Positions 1 to 5,444 are shown, counted from the stretch's first letter. The stretch: DNA of 5,811 nucleotides from Bacillota bacterium (GCA_023412455.1 JAEYNQ010000080.1:1-5811), one strand, 5' to 3'. Made by a program: numbers and translations. Notes: a model not told the origin generated them from the letters alone.

Positions 1-237
1 ATAATGGATACTTATGGGTATTCTACTGCCATAATAGTGAGCGATCCATTACATATGAAACGTGCCATGCTATTGGCAAAGGATGTTGGTATAGTAGCCT
101 ATAGCTCTCCTACACCAACCACAAAATATGTAACAATGAGAACAAAGCTGCCATTTTTAGCTAGAGAGGTTTTCTTTTTGATAGGATATAAATGGTATAG
201 GCTATTTGAATCTAGCCTTGTTATGACAGCTACTTAG
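1..237 (+). CDS. C-terminal end of a YdcF/SanA-like (DUF218) protein, partial at 5' end
   Basis: The reading frame is open from base 1 (ATA codon before the first ATG at 4), so this is the tail of a gene that begins outside the window; the ATG at 4 is probably internal. The visible segment reads IIVSDPLHMKRAMLLAKD, which matches the conserved '(V/T)SD.HM.RA' block near the C-terminal end of the DUF218/YdcF/SanA/ElyC family. It is followed by a typical tail rich in aromatic and hydrophobic residues (FLAREVFFLIGY, then KWYRLF). Family members are usually envelope-associated proteins of about 190-260 residues; SanA and ElyC influence envelope integrity in E. coli, but the biochemical role of Firmicute members is not settled. 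The stop is followed by 67 bases before the next gene and I see no strong terminator there. Identification rests on motif recognition only. Confidence 0.72.
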   Translation: MMDTYGYSTAIIVSDPLHMKRAMLLAKDVGIVAYSSPTPTTKYVTMRTKLPFLAREVFFLIGYKWYRLFESSLVMTAT

Positions 238-245
238 TAGAAAAA

Positions 246-274
246 TTGTATGAATTGTGATAGTGTTTTATAAG
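246..274 (+). promoter_or_regulatory. Candidate promoter for the LysR-type regulator gene
   Basis: TTGTAT (246-251) and TATAAG (269-274) are separated by 17 bases. The -10 matches consensus at 5 of 6 positions; the -35 is weak (3 of 6). Transcription would start near 281, giving a leader of about 24 bases before ATG 305. The 12 bases 262-273 overlapping the -10 match one arm of the downstream dyad operator (1265-1276) at 9 of 12 positions, which could allow autoregulation. In such AT-rich DNA this may be chance. Confidence 0.4.
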
Positions 275-304
275 CAAAAAAATATGAAGGAACGGTGATA
301 GTTC

Positions 305-1207
305 ATGACATTAACTCAATTATTATATGTGGTCACCATTGCTGAGACAAAATCTATGAATAAGGCAGCGGAGAAGTTATATGTCTCGCAGCCGGCCCTC
401 TCCAGTACAATTAAAGATTTGGAAGAAGAGCTACATATCGAACTATTTATTCGCAGTAACAAAGGAATTCTTGTTACTACGGAAGGCGAAGAATTTTTGC
501 GTTATGCCAGGCAAATGGTAGAACTTAATCATTTAATTGGAGAACGCTTTATAGATAATAAGGTGGAAAAGAAAAAATTTAGTGTTTCCATGCAGCATTA
601 TTCTTTTGCTGTGGAAGCATTCATTAAGTTGGCAAAGAAGTTCACTTTAAGCGAATTTGAGCTGGCTATCCATGAAACAAAAACCTATGAAGTCATTGAT
701 AATGTCAAGAATTATCGGAGTGAAATGGGCATTTTGTACATCAATGATTTTAATAAGCAAGTGATGAACAAGATATTTTCGGAGAATGAACTAGAATTCT
801 TCCCACTGTTTGAGTGTGGTATTTCTGTTTATTTGAGCAAAGAACATCCACTGGCGAATCATTCCATTATTAGTTTTGATGAACTGAAAGAGTATGCTTG
901 TCTATCTTTTGAACAGGGAGATAAAAACGCTTTTTATTTTGCTGAAGAAGTACTTAGCACGTTGGAATACAAGCAAATCATCAAGGCCAATGATCGAGCA
1001 ACGATGTTAAACTTGATGGTAGGAATGAATGGCTACACACTTTGTTCCGGAATTATATGTGAAGATTTAAATGGTGGGAAATATGTGTCTGTGCCTCTTG
1101 ATACGGAGGATACTATGACCATTGGTTATGTAAAACGAAAAGGTATGCCACTTAGCATCTGGGGTGAGGAGTATATAAAAATATTAAAAGAATATGGGGA
1201 TAAGTAA
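305..1207 (+). CDS. LysR-type transcriptional regulator (LTTR), probable regulator of the adjacent metY-like gene
   Basis: The 300-residue product has the usual LTTR length. Residues 1-65 form the winged helix-turn-helix: a start of the type MTLTQLLYVVTIAETKSMNK, then the recognition region KAAEKLYVSQPALSSTIKDL, then LEEELHIELFIRS and the wing residues around GILVTTEGEEFL. Residues from about 90 to 300 fit the two-lobed periplasmic-binding-protein-like effector domain, but sequence alone does not reveal the ligand. The ATG at 305 is chosen because it opens the canonical LTTR N-terminus. It has a modest ribosome binding site (GGTGAT ending about 6 bases upstream, plus GAAGGAA further up). The gene lies directly upstream of an O-acetylhomoserine sulfhydrylase gene on the same strand. 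An LTTR-box dyad sits between them, so control of sulfur/methionine metabolism is the natural inference (compare CmbR/MetR/CysB-type LTTRs). A terminator follows, so the two genes are probably transcribed separately. Confidence 0.93.
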   Translation: MTLTQLLYVVTIAETKSMNKAAEKLYVSQPALSSTIKDLEEELHIELFIRSNKGILVTTEGEEFLRYARQMVELNHLIGERFIDNKVEKKKFSVSMQHYSFAVEAFIKLAKKFTLSEFELAIHETKTYEVIDNVKNYRSEMGILYINDFNKQVMNKIFSENELEFFPLFECGISVYLSKEHPLANHSIISFDELKEYACLSFEQGDKNAFYFAEEVLSTLEYKQIIKANDRATMLNLMVGMNGYTLCSGIICEDLNGGKYVSVPLDTEDTMTIGYVKRKGMPLSIWGEEYIKILKEYGDK

Positions 1208-1216
1208 TAGATGATG

Positions 1217-1250
1217 AGAGTATAGGGCGTAGGGCTGTATACTCTTTTTT
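1217..1250 (+). terminator. Intrinsic terminator after the LysR-type gene
   Basis: AGAGTATA (1217-1224) is exactly complementary to TATACTCT (1238-1245), giving an 8-bp stem with a 13-base G-rich loop, followed by a T run (1245-1250). It starts 9 bases after the regulator's stop codon. It would separate the regulator transcript from the metY-like gene. Confidence 0.75.
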
Positions 1251-1264
1251 GATGAAAGGAAAGC

Positions 1265-1295
1265 ACTTTGTTATAACTAATTCTTATAACAAAGT
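1265..1295. promoter_or_regulatory. Perfect 12-bp dyad with LTTR box: candidate operator for the adjacent LysR-type regulator
   Basis: ACTTTGTTATAA (1265-1276) is the exact reverse complement of TTATAACAAAGT (1284-1295), with a 7-base spacer (CTAATTC). Across the centre it reads TAA-N7-TTA, i.e. T1274-N11-A1286, the classical LTTR T-N11-A box with dyad symmetry. The dyad centre (1280) lies about 66 bases upstream of the start site predicted from the promoter at 1311-1339. An LTTR activator's recognition site is typically centred near -65. There is no adjacent T run, which argues against a terminator. The dyad and geometry are seen directly; the assignment to the upstream regulator is inferred. 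Confidence 0.68.
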
Positions 1296-1310
1296 ATTAT
1301 CTAAGTGTAT

Positions 1311-1339
1311 TATACAATTCTAATAATATAAAATATAAT
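1311..1339 (+). promoter_or_regulatory. Candidate sigma-A promoter of the metY-like gene
   Basis: TATACA (1311-1316; 4 of 6 to TTGACA) and a perfect TATAAT (1334-1339) are separated by exactly 17 bases. Start of transcription would be near 1346, leaving about 39 bases of untranslated leader before ATG 1385. The imperfect -35 is what one expects at an activator-dependent promoter and fits the dyad just upstream. A weaker alternative -10 (TATTAT, 1308-1313) exists. Confidence 0.55.
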
Positions 1340-1384
1340 GAGTTTATTATTAGAAAAGAAAATTTGAAAGAGAGGTATAATAAT

Positions 1385-2665
1385 ATGAGTAAATACAAAT
1401 TTGAGACATTACAACTTCATGTAGGGCAGGAAGAGGCAGATAGTGCAACGGATGCACGAGCAGTACCTATTTATCAGACAACATCTTATGTATTTCGCAA
1501 TGCCAGACATGCAGCAGATAGATTTGGACTGGCAGATGCAGGGAATATTTATGGGAGGCTGACAAATTCAACGCAAGATGTATTGGAGAAAAGAGTAGCT
1601 GCATTAGAAGGTGGTGTAGCTGCACTAGCATTAGCAAGTGGCGCAGCAGCCATTACTTATACGATTCAAGCATTAGCCCAAGCAGGAGATCATATAGTGG
1701 CACAGAAGACGATTTATGGTGGAAGCTACAATTTGCTGGAGCATACCCTTTCACAGTTTGGTGTGAAGACCACCTTTGTAGATGTGCATAATCTGGAGGA
1801 GTTAGAAGCAGCCATTCGGCCAAACACCAAGGCGATTTACCTTGAGACACTGGGTAATCCCAACTCAGATATACCAGATATTGATTCCATTGCAGAAATA
1901 GCGCATAAGCATGGATTACCCTTGGCCATTGATAATACCTTTGGTACACCTTTCTTAATTCGTCCCATCGAGCATGGTGCGGATATTGTCATCCATTCTG
2001 CCACAAAATTTCTTGGAGGTCATGGAACAACGTTAGGTGGTATTATTGTAGATTCTGGGAAGTTTGACTGGAAAGCAAGCGGCAAGTATCCCAATATTGC
2101 AGCACCCAATCCAAGCTATCACGGCGTGTCATTCGCAGATGCAGTGGGTCCTGCAGCTTTTGTAACTTACATTAGAGCTATCTTGCTTCGGGATACAGGG
2201 GCAGCGATTTCTCCATTTAATGCCTTTTTACTGCTACAAGGGGTGGAAACATTATCGTTGAGGTTAGAGCGACATGTAGAGAATACTAAAAAAGTAGTGG
2301 AGTATTTAGCAAACCATCCCAAAGTTAGGAAAGTGAATCATCCATCCTTGCCAGAACATCCCAATCATAAGTTATATGAGAGTTATTTCCCAAATGGTGG
2401 CGCATCGATCTTTACTTTTGAAATAGAGGGAGGCCAGGAAGAAGCTTGGCGATTTATTGATAACTTAAAGATATTTTCACTTCTTGCCAATGTGGCAGAT
2501 GTGAAGAGCCTTGTGATCCATCCCTTATCTACTACCCATAGCCAGTTGACTAAGGAGGAGCTTGAAGAGGTGGAAATCAAAGATAATACGATTCGTTTAT
2601 CTATTGGTACAGAGCACATTGATGATATTATTGCAGATTTGGAACAGGCTTTTTCAACCCTATAA
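1385..2665 (+). CDS. metY: O-acetylhomoserine aminocarboxypropyltransferase / sulfhydrylase (MetY-type, PLP-dependent)
   Basis: The 426-residue product belongs to the Cys/Met metabolism PLP-enzyme family (fold type I). MetY enzymes condense O-acetylhomoserine with sulfide to form homocysteine in the cytoplasm, feeding methionine synthesis; some members accept methanethiol. Seen in order: N-terminal FETLQLHVGQ and PIYQTTSYVF; the YGRLTNST block (Y56-R58), whose Y and R contact PLP phosphate from the neighbouring subunit; LASGAAA (83-89); Y111 in TIYGG, expected to stack on the cofactor ring; D183 in AIDNTFGTP, expected to pair with the pyridine N; and HSATKFLGGHG with K208 as the Schiff-base lysine. 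The C-terminal IRLSIGTEH carries the substrate-carboxylate arginine. Length is normal for MetY (about 425-430) and longer than MetB/MetC (about 380). ATG 1385 is preferred over an in-frame TTG at 1364 because AGAGAGG lies 9 bases upstream of it and the protein then starts like its relatives. The gene is intact. The neighbouring LTTR and operator suggest regulation by sulfur or methionine status. Confidence 0.95.
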   Translation: MSKYKFETLQLHVGQEEADSATDARAVPIYQTTSYVFRNARHAADRFGLADAGNIYGRLTNSTQDVLEKRVAALEGGVAALALASGAAAITYTIQALAQAGDHIVAQKTIYGGSYNLLEHTLSQFGVKTTFVDVHNLEELEAAIRPNTKAIYLETLGNPNSDIPDIDSIAEIAHKHGLPLAIDNTFGTPFLIRPIEHGADIVIHSATKFLGGHGTTLGGIIVDSGKFDWKASGKYPNIAAPNPSYHGVSFADAVGPAAFVTYIRAILLRDTGAAISPFNAFLLLQGVETLSLRLERHVENTKKVVEYLANHPKVRKVNHPSLPEHPNHKLYESYFPNGGASIFTFEIEGGQEEAWRFIDNLKIFSLLANVADVKSLVIHPLSTTHSQLTKEELEEVEIKDNTIRLSIGTEHIDDIIADLEQAFSTL

Positions 2666-2704
2666 AACAAGAAACAAGGGATTAATAGTCAAAAATTTTG
2701 AAAT

Positions 2705-2733
2705 TTGCTTTTTGTTGCGATTAGTGTTATACT
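2705..2733 (+). promoter_or_regulatory. Candidate extended -10 promoter for the L25/Ctc gene
   Basis: TTGCTT (2705-2710) and TATACT (2728-2733) are separated by 17 bases, and the -10 is preceded by TG (2725-2726), an extended -10 element. Transcription would start near 2740, giving a leader of roughly 187 bases that contains the long hairpin at 2773-2830. I found no better promoter between that hairpin and the start codon at 2927. Confidence 0.5.
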
Positions 2734-2772
2734 ACATTTAGACAATCAAATGAAATAAAAAAGAACCGTCTT

Positions 2773-2830
2773 AAAGAAGGGCTTTTGATATTACGCTTAG
2801 TAGCGTTGTATGGAGAGTTCTTCTTTTTTT
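2773..2830 (+). terminator. Long hairpin with U-tract in the L25/Ctc leader (terminator or attenuator)
   Basis: Bases 2773-2797 pair with 2802-2826 around a TAGT loop (2798-2801). Of 25 positions, 18 are Watson-Crick, 5 are G-U and 2 are mismatches (T2792/T2807 and G2787/G2812). Seven T residues follow (2824-2830), three of them within the stem. This is the architecture of an intrinsic terminator. It starts 107 bases after the metY stop, so it may simply end metY transcription. Because a good promoter lies upstream and none is evident downstream, it may instead attenuate the L25 gene. The many G-U pairs in one orientation indicate that the + strand RNA is the structured one. Confidence 0.65.
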
Positions 2831-2926
2831 ATAGGTTTGGCAAGAAGGTAGTTTATAGGGACTGTTATTTGTAACGTTTAAGGCGGCAAATAGACATAAA
2901 TAACAAATATAAGGAGGAAATAAAAA

Positions 2927-3463
2927 ATGGAAAACATTAGTGTTCAAAAGCGTGATTTTGCTGTAAAGGCAAAGAGGATGAGACGTCTCGGAATGGTCCC
3001 AGGAAGCGTGTTTGGCAAAAACCTTGCGGAGTCTATTTCTATTCAGCTGGAAGAATCTGTAGCACGCAGATTGATTAGTCAAAAACGTGAAGGAAGCAAG
3101 CTTTTACTGAATGTAGAAGGACAGATGATTCCCGTGCAAATCAAGGAAAAATCTTTGGATACATTAAAAGGAGAAATTTTGCACATCAGCTTCCAGGCAT
3201 TAGTGGCAGATGAAAAGGTCAATAGCGTCATTCATATTTTTCTTAAAAATGATGATAAGTTTGAGGGGCAGCTGGAGAAAATGCTCATGGAAATCCCATA
3301 TGCCTCTTTACCAGATGATATGATTGATACAATCACCATTGACCTTGATGGACTAAAAAGTGGAGATATGATTAAGGTGAAAGATATTCCAGAACTTATA
3401 AGCGATAAGATTATATTACAGGTAGATCGGGATGAGATGGTGTTGCGAATAAGTGAAAGATAG
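2927..3463 (+). CDS. rplY: Ribosomal protein L25 / general stress protein Ctc (bL25, TL5 type)
   Basis: The 178-residue product fits the two-domain bL25/CTC family. The N-terminal 5S rRNA-binding domain (about 1-90) shows the hallmark pattern of basic residues followed by RRLGMVPGSVFGKN (compare 'LR..G.vPgviYG'), then a beta-rich stretch ending in PVQIKEK and LHISFQAL. The C-terminal TL5-like domain (about 95-178) contains the characteristic 'DL.glk.GD.I.VkDi' block, here IDLDGLKSGDMIKVKDIPEL, and ends DRDEMVLRISER. The family binds 5S rRNA in the large subunit; in Bacillus subtilis Ctc is stress-induced. ATG 2927 has a textbook AAGGAGG (2911-2917) 9 bases upstream. The sequence is somewhat divergent and at the short end of the usual Ctc range (about 180-215). 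It is not next to pth (spoVC) within this window, a linkage common in other bacteria. A structured leader precedes it and a hairpin terminator follows. Confidence 0.88.
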   Translation: MENISVQKRDFAVKAKRMRRLGMVPGSVFGKNLAESISIQLEESVARRLISQKREGSKLLLNVEGQMIPVQIKEKSLDTLKGEILHISFQALVADEKVNSVIHIFLKNDDKFEGQLEKMLMEIPYASLPDDMIDTITIDLDGLKSGDMIKVKDIPELISDKIILQVDRDEMVLRISER

Positions 3464-3519
3464 CAGTAGTCACAGACATTATCTTAACAATAACAGTAAA
3501 GTGTAAACGAAAACAACAT

Positions 3520-3573
3520 AAAAGGCTTGGAATGTTGACACATAGGTGTTGTGCAGAAAAGCTTTTTTCTTTT
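3520..3573 (+). terminator. Hairpin with U-tract after the L25 gene, abutting the next ribosome binding site
   Basis: AAAAGGCTT (3520-3528) pairs with AAGCTTTT (3559-3566) as 8 bp with one bulged G (3525). The enclosed segment can form a small ACAC/GTGT hairpin (3538-3541 / 3546-3549). The T-rich tail TTTTTTCTTTT covers 3563-3573. The Shine-Dalgarno sequence of the next gene begins at 3576, so no promoter fits between them. It could be a plain terminator for the L25 gene or an attenuator of the downstream gene. An overlapping dyad CAACAT (3514-3519) / ATGTTG (3532-3537) could form an alternative structure. Confidence 0.45.
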
Positions 3574-3586
3574 ATGGAGGAGAGCT

Positions 3587-4381
3587 ATGAATTTATTAGG
3601 ACAAGAAGTAAAACATAAGAGATTTGGGGAAGGGGTGATAACAGAGGTTTCTGAAAATAGTATTACTGTCTGTTTTGTAGAAAGTCAGAAACTCTTTTTG
3701 TTCCCTGACGCTTTTCCCCAGCATTTAACATTAAAGAATCATTCCATTCAAAAGAAAATGGAGAAGTTAAATGAGGAACGTCTGCAAACGATTAAGGCAA
3801 GAAAACAAAAGCTTGAAGAGGAAAGTGAGTATCGCAGCCGTGTGTATAGAATGAGAATTCCACTAAAATCACAAGTGGCATATGCTATTTCAGAAGAAGA
3901 AATCAAAGATTTGGAATATATTGATACGGGATATATCTTAACTGGAAATATGAAAGGGCAACCAAGAGTATCTTCAAATATTCAGCCGAATTCAGCTATT
4001 CTCCTGACTGATTGTGGAAAAGGGGGAGAGGATGAAAGAGCTATCATTGGAATCGCTATGGTACATGAATTTTATTGGGGAAAAGAAAATAAAGATGGAC
4101 AGATAAAATTGCATCACAAGCATAATGTGATACTGGCTGATGAGAATAGAATGTCATTTTGGCATTATTTTAAGAGAGATTTGACTTCGGCCCAGTGGGG
4201 TAAAGTACCATTTAAGTATTTTGAAAATGACACCATGCATCGAATTCTATTTGAAATATGTTGTAAGGCTGTTGGAACGGAGCAGGAAGAAAGAGTAATG
4301 GAATTATACAGTTATTTTTGCCTCATAAATCGTATTCCTGAAAAAACCATAACGCCAATGGAAAGAGAACTAGAAAGCTAA
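3587..4381 (+). CDS. Conserved-looking protein of unknown function with N-terminal KHKxFGEG module
   Basis: I do not recognise a named family with certainty. The 264-residue product is soluble in appearance, with no signal peptide or membrane segment. Residues 1-50 (GQEVKHKRFGEGVITEVSEN, then a beta strand, then FLFPDAFPQHL) resemble small SH3/tudor-like modules with a 'V.H..FG.G.V' turn, as at the C-terminus of UvrD/PcrA helicases and in several clostridial hypothetical proteins. Residues about 55-85 are strongly charged and probably form a helix or coiled coil. The C-terminal part (about 90-264) contains IIGIAMVHEFYWG, a WHYFKRDL block and WGKVPFKYFENDTMHRIL. This pattern of hydrophobic strands and aromatics resembles, from memory, uncharacterised Firmicute proteins; a PUA/ASCH-like fold is a guess. 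ATG 3587 is preferred to the in-frame GTG at 3551 because GGAGGAG (3576-3582) lies just upstream and the FGEG module then begins at the N-terminus. The gene is closed by its own strong terminator. Confidence 0.75.
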   Translation: MNLLGQEVKHKRFGEGVITEVSENSITVCFVESQKLFLFPDAFPQHLTLKNHSIQKKMEKLNEERLQTIKARKQKLEEESEYRSRVYRMRIPLKSQVAYAISEEEIKDLEYIDTGYILTGNMKGQPRVSSNIQPNSAILLTDCGKGGEDERAIIGIAMVHEFYWGKENKDGQIKLHHKHNVILADENRMSFWHYFKRDLTSAQWGKVPFKYFENDTMHRILFEICCKAVGTEQEERVMELYSYFCLINRIPEKTITPMERELES

Positions 4382-4406
4382 ATTTTAATAAGTGTTTCGC
4401 TCATTC

Positions 4407-4448
4407 ACCCTATAGGTCTTGAAGACATAAGACCTATAGGGTTTCTTT
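4407..4448 (+). terminator. Strong intrinsic terminator after the unknown gene
   Basis: ACCCTATAGGTCTT (4407-4420) and AAGACCTATAGGGT (4429-4442) are exact reverse complements: a 14-bp perfect stem with an 8-base loop (GAAGACAT), followed by TTTCTTT (4442-4448). It begins 26 bases after the stop codon. The tail is only moderately T-rich, but stem stability should compensate. There is an A-poor 5' flank, so function on the opposite strand is less likely. Confidence 0.85.
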
Positions 4449-4480
4449 ATAGGAAAATCATCATCTCACACCCACAAGAG

Positions 4481-4577
4481 TCATTCTACTTTACAGCTAT
4501 TAGAATGATAATAAATAATTAATTTTAAAAATTCTTTTTATGAGAATGGACAGAGTTTATAACTATTGGTAGAATGA
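4481..4577. repeat. Three copies of a TAGAATGA motif (one inverted) in the gap before the GNAT gene
   Basis: TCATTCTAC (4481-4489) is the exact reverse complement of GTAGAATGA (4569-4577), bounding a 97-bp AT-rich segment. Its first 8 bases are also complementary to TAGAATGA at 4501-4508, giving a local dyad with a 12-base loop. Thus one arm can pair with either of two partners. Between the arms is very AT-rich DNA, including AATTTTAAAAATT (about 4521-4533). A weak -10-like TATAAC (4558-4563) is the only promoter hint for the acetyltransferase. The rest of 4449-4629 shows no gene. Function is unknown; operator half-sites or an RNA switch are possible, and chance is not excluded. Confidence 0.4.
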
Positions 4578-4629
4578 AGTGACCACACCAAACCAACCAA
4601 TGAGGTTGTAAGTATTATGGAGATGTGAA

Positions 4630-5079
4630 ATGAAAATCATAAAGGCTGAAAAAGAAGATTTAAATGGAATACTTGAGTTACAATACATAGCCTATCAGAG
4701 TGAGGCAAAATTATTTAATAGTACGGATATTCCACCATTAAAGCAAACGTTAGATGATTTGTATAAAGAATACGAGAAGGGTATTATACTCAAAGCGGTA
4801 GATGATCATGGAGTGATTATAGGGTCCATTAGAATATATTATGATAAGGGTACCGTTTATGTTGGGAAACTGATGGTACACCCTGCACAGCAAGGCAAGG
4901 GGATTGGAACCAAGCTTCTTATTGAAGTAGAAAAATACTATCCTCAAAAGCGATATGAATTATTTACAAGTACACGGAGTGAAAAAAATATTCGAATGTA
5001 TGAAAGACTTGGATATAGAGCATTTAAGCAGGAAGAAGTGAATGAAAAATTGAAATTTATCTACTTGGAGAAGATATGA
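4630..5079 (+). CDS. GNAT-family N-acetyltransferase
   Basis: The 149-residue product has the length and motif order of a single-domain Gcn5-related N-acetyltransferase, transferring an acetyl group from acetyl-CoA to an amine. The N-terminal MKIIKAEKEDLNGILELQ is the usual strand-helix opening of the family. Motif A is VGKLMVHPAQQGKGIGTKLL (79-97 region), with the pyrophosphate-binding Q/R-x-x-G-x-G/A signature as QQGKGIG (87-93). Motif B is NIRMYERLGYR (120-130), with Y124 in the position of the usual general-acid tyrosine. The substrate cannot be read from the sequence. ATG 4630 is supported by GGAGA (4619-4623) 6 bases upstream. A terminator isolates it from the upstream gene; downstream lies a broken hydrolase 15 bases after its stop. 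The gene itself looks intact. Confidence 0.9.
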   Translation: MKIIKAEKEDLNGILELQYIAYQSEAKLFNSTDIPPLKQTLDDLYKEYEKGIILKAVDDHGVIIGSIRIYYDKGTVYVGKLMVHPAQQGKGIGTKLLIEVEKYYPQKRYELFTSTRSEKNIRMYERLGYRAFKQEEVNEKLKFIYLEKI

Positions 5080-5093
5080 AACATAAAATTTAG

Positions 5094-5444
5094 AAAGTAG
5101 TAGGGGTTGTACAGGGATGGAAGATATCAAAAAATAAGATGCCGTTACTTGGAAAGAGTTTAGCATCCTTGGGGAGTACATTTTGCAAATTAGTATATGG
5201 CTATTCTTTTCAAAGTGTGGATCAGGTTGAAAGAGTCAAGGCGAGTAATACCCCAACTCTTTTATTTCATAGCAAGGTGGATAAAGTATGTCCATATTAT
5301 ATAGGAGAAGCCATTTTTAAGGCTATTCCTCATGATAGAAAAACACTTGTAACCTTTAAAAAATCTAATCATTTAGCTACATTTTGGGATGAACCAGAAC
5401 GGTATCAAGAGGAGCTTTTCTCCTTTATAAATGGTGTAAGATGA
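5094..5444 (+). pseudogene. C-terminal remnant of an alpha/beta hydrolase (N-terminal catalytic half missing)
   Basis: The frame is open from 5094 (TAG at 5091-5093) to the TGA at 5442-5444; the first ATG is at 5139 and has no Shine-Dalgarno sequence. Downstream of that ATG the protein reads YGYSFQSVDQVERVKASNTP, then TLLFHSKVDKVCP and FKKSNHL, ending in FWDEPERYQEELFSFI. This matches the C-terminal third of clostridial alpha/beta hydrolases of the S9/FrsA-like type ('P.LFiHG..D.fVP ... H....ydpe.Y...v..Fi'). The acid D48 and histidine H78 (counted from the 5139 ATG) of the triad are present. The nucleophile GxSxG motif, the oxyanion region and roughly two-thirds of the usual 300 residues are absent. 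The HG usually found before the acid loop is replaced by HS. A 5' deletion joining it to the end of the acetyltransferase gene is the simplest explanation. An alternative is translational coupling of a C-terminal domain fragment, but nothing supports that. Confidence 0.72.

Noticed and set aside
231..240. CTAC-TTA-GTAG mini-hairpin at the DUF218 stop codon as a terminator
   Set aside because: Four base pairs and no T run; too weak to call.
1364..1384. In-frame upstream TTG start extending the MetY protein by 7 residues
   Set aside because: The extra residues translate the ribosome binding site itself, and ATG 1385 has the better spacing and family-like N-terminus.
1251..1384. Possible SAM riboswitch or T-box ahead of metY, as often found for methionine genes in Firmicutes
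   Set aside because: The predicted leader is only about 39 bases, no T-box (GGGTGG-like) sequence or terminator is present, and the only strong dyad has no U-tract and lies upstream of the promoter.
1653..1949. Reverse-strand ORF inside the metY gene
   Set aside because: It is a shadow of a highly conserved coding region on the + strand, with no family signature of its own.
2771..3082. 103-codon reverse-strand ORF across the L25 leader and gene start
   Set aside because: It is antisense to the L25 gene and its leader hairpin, has low-complexity composition, and matches no recognisable family.
3535..3540. Perfect -35 consensus TTGACA upstream of the unknown gene
   Set aside because: No acceptable -10 occurs 15-19 bases downstream (the region reads into the AAAAGC/T-run), and the bases fit better within the hairpin at 3520-3566.
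4594..4608. CAACC/GGTTG 5-bp hairpin before the GNAT start
   Set aside because: Short, leaves the ribosome binding site exposed, and expected by chance.
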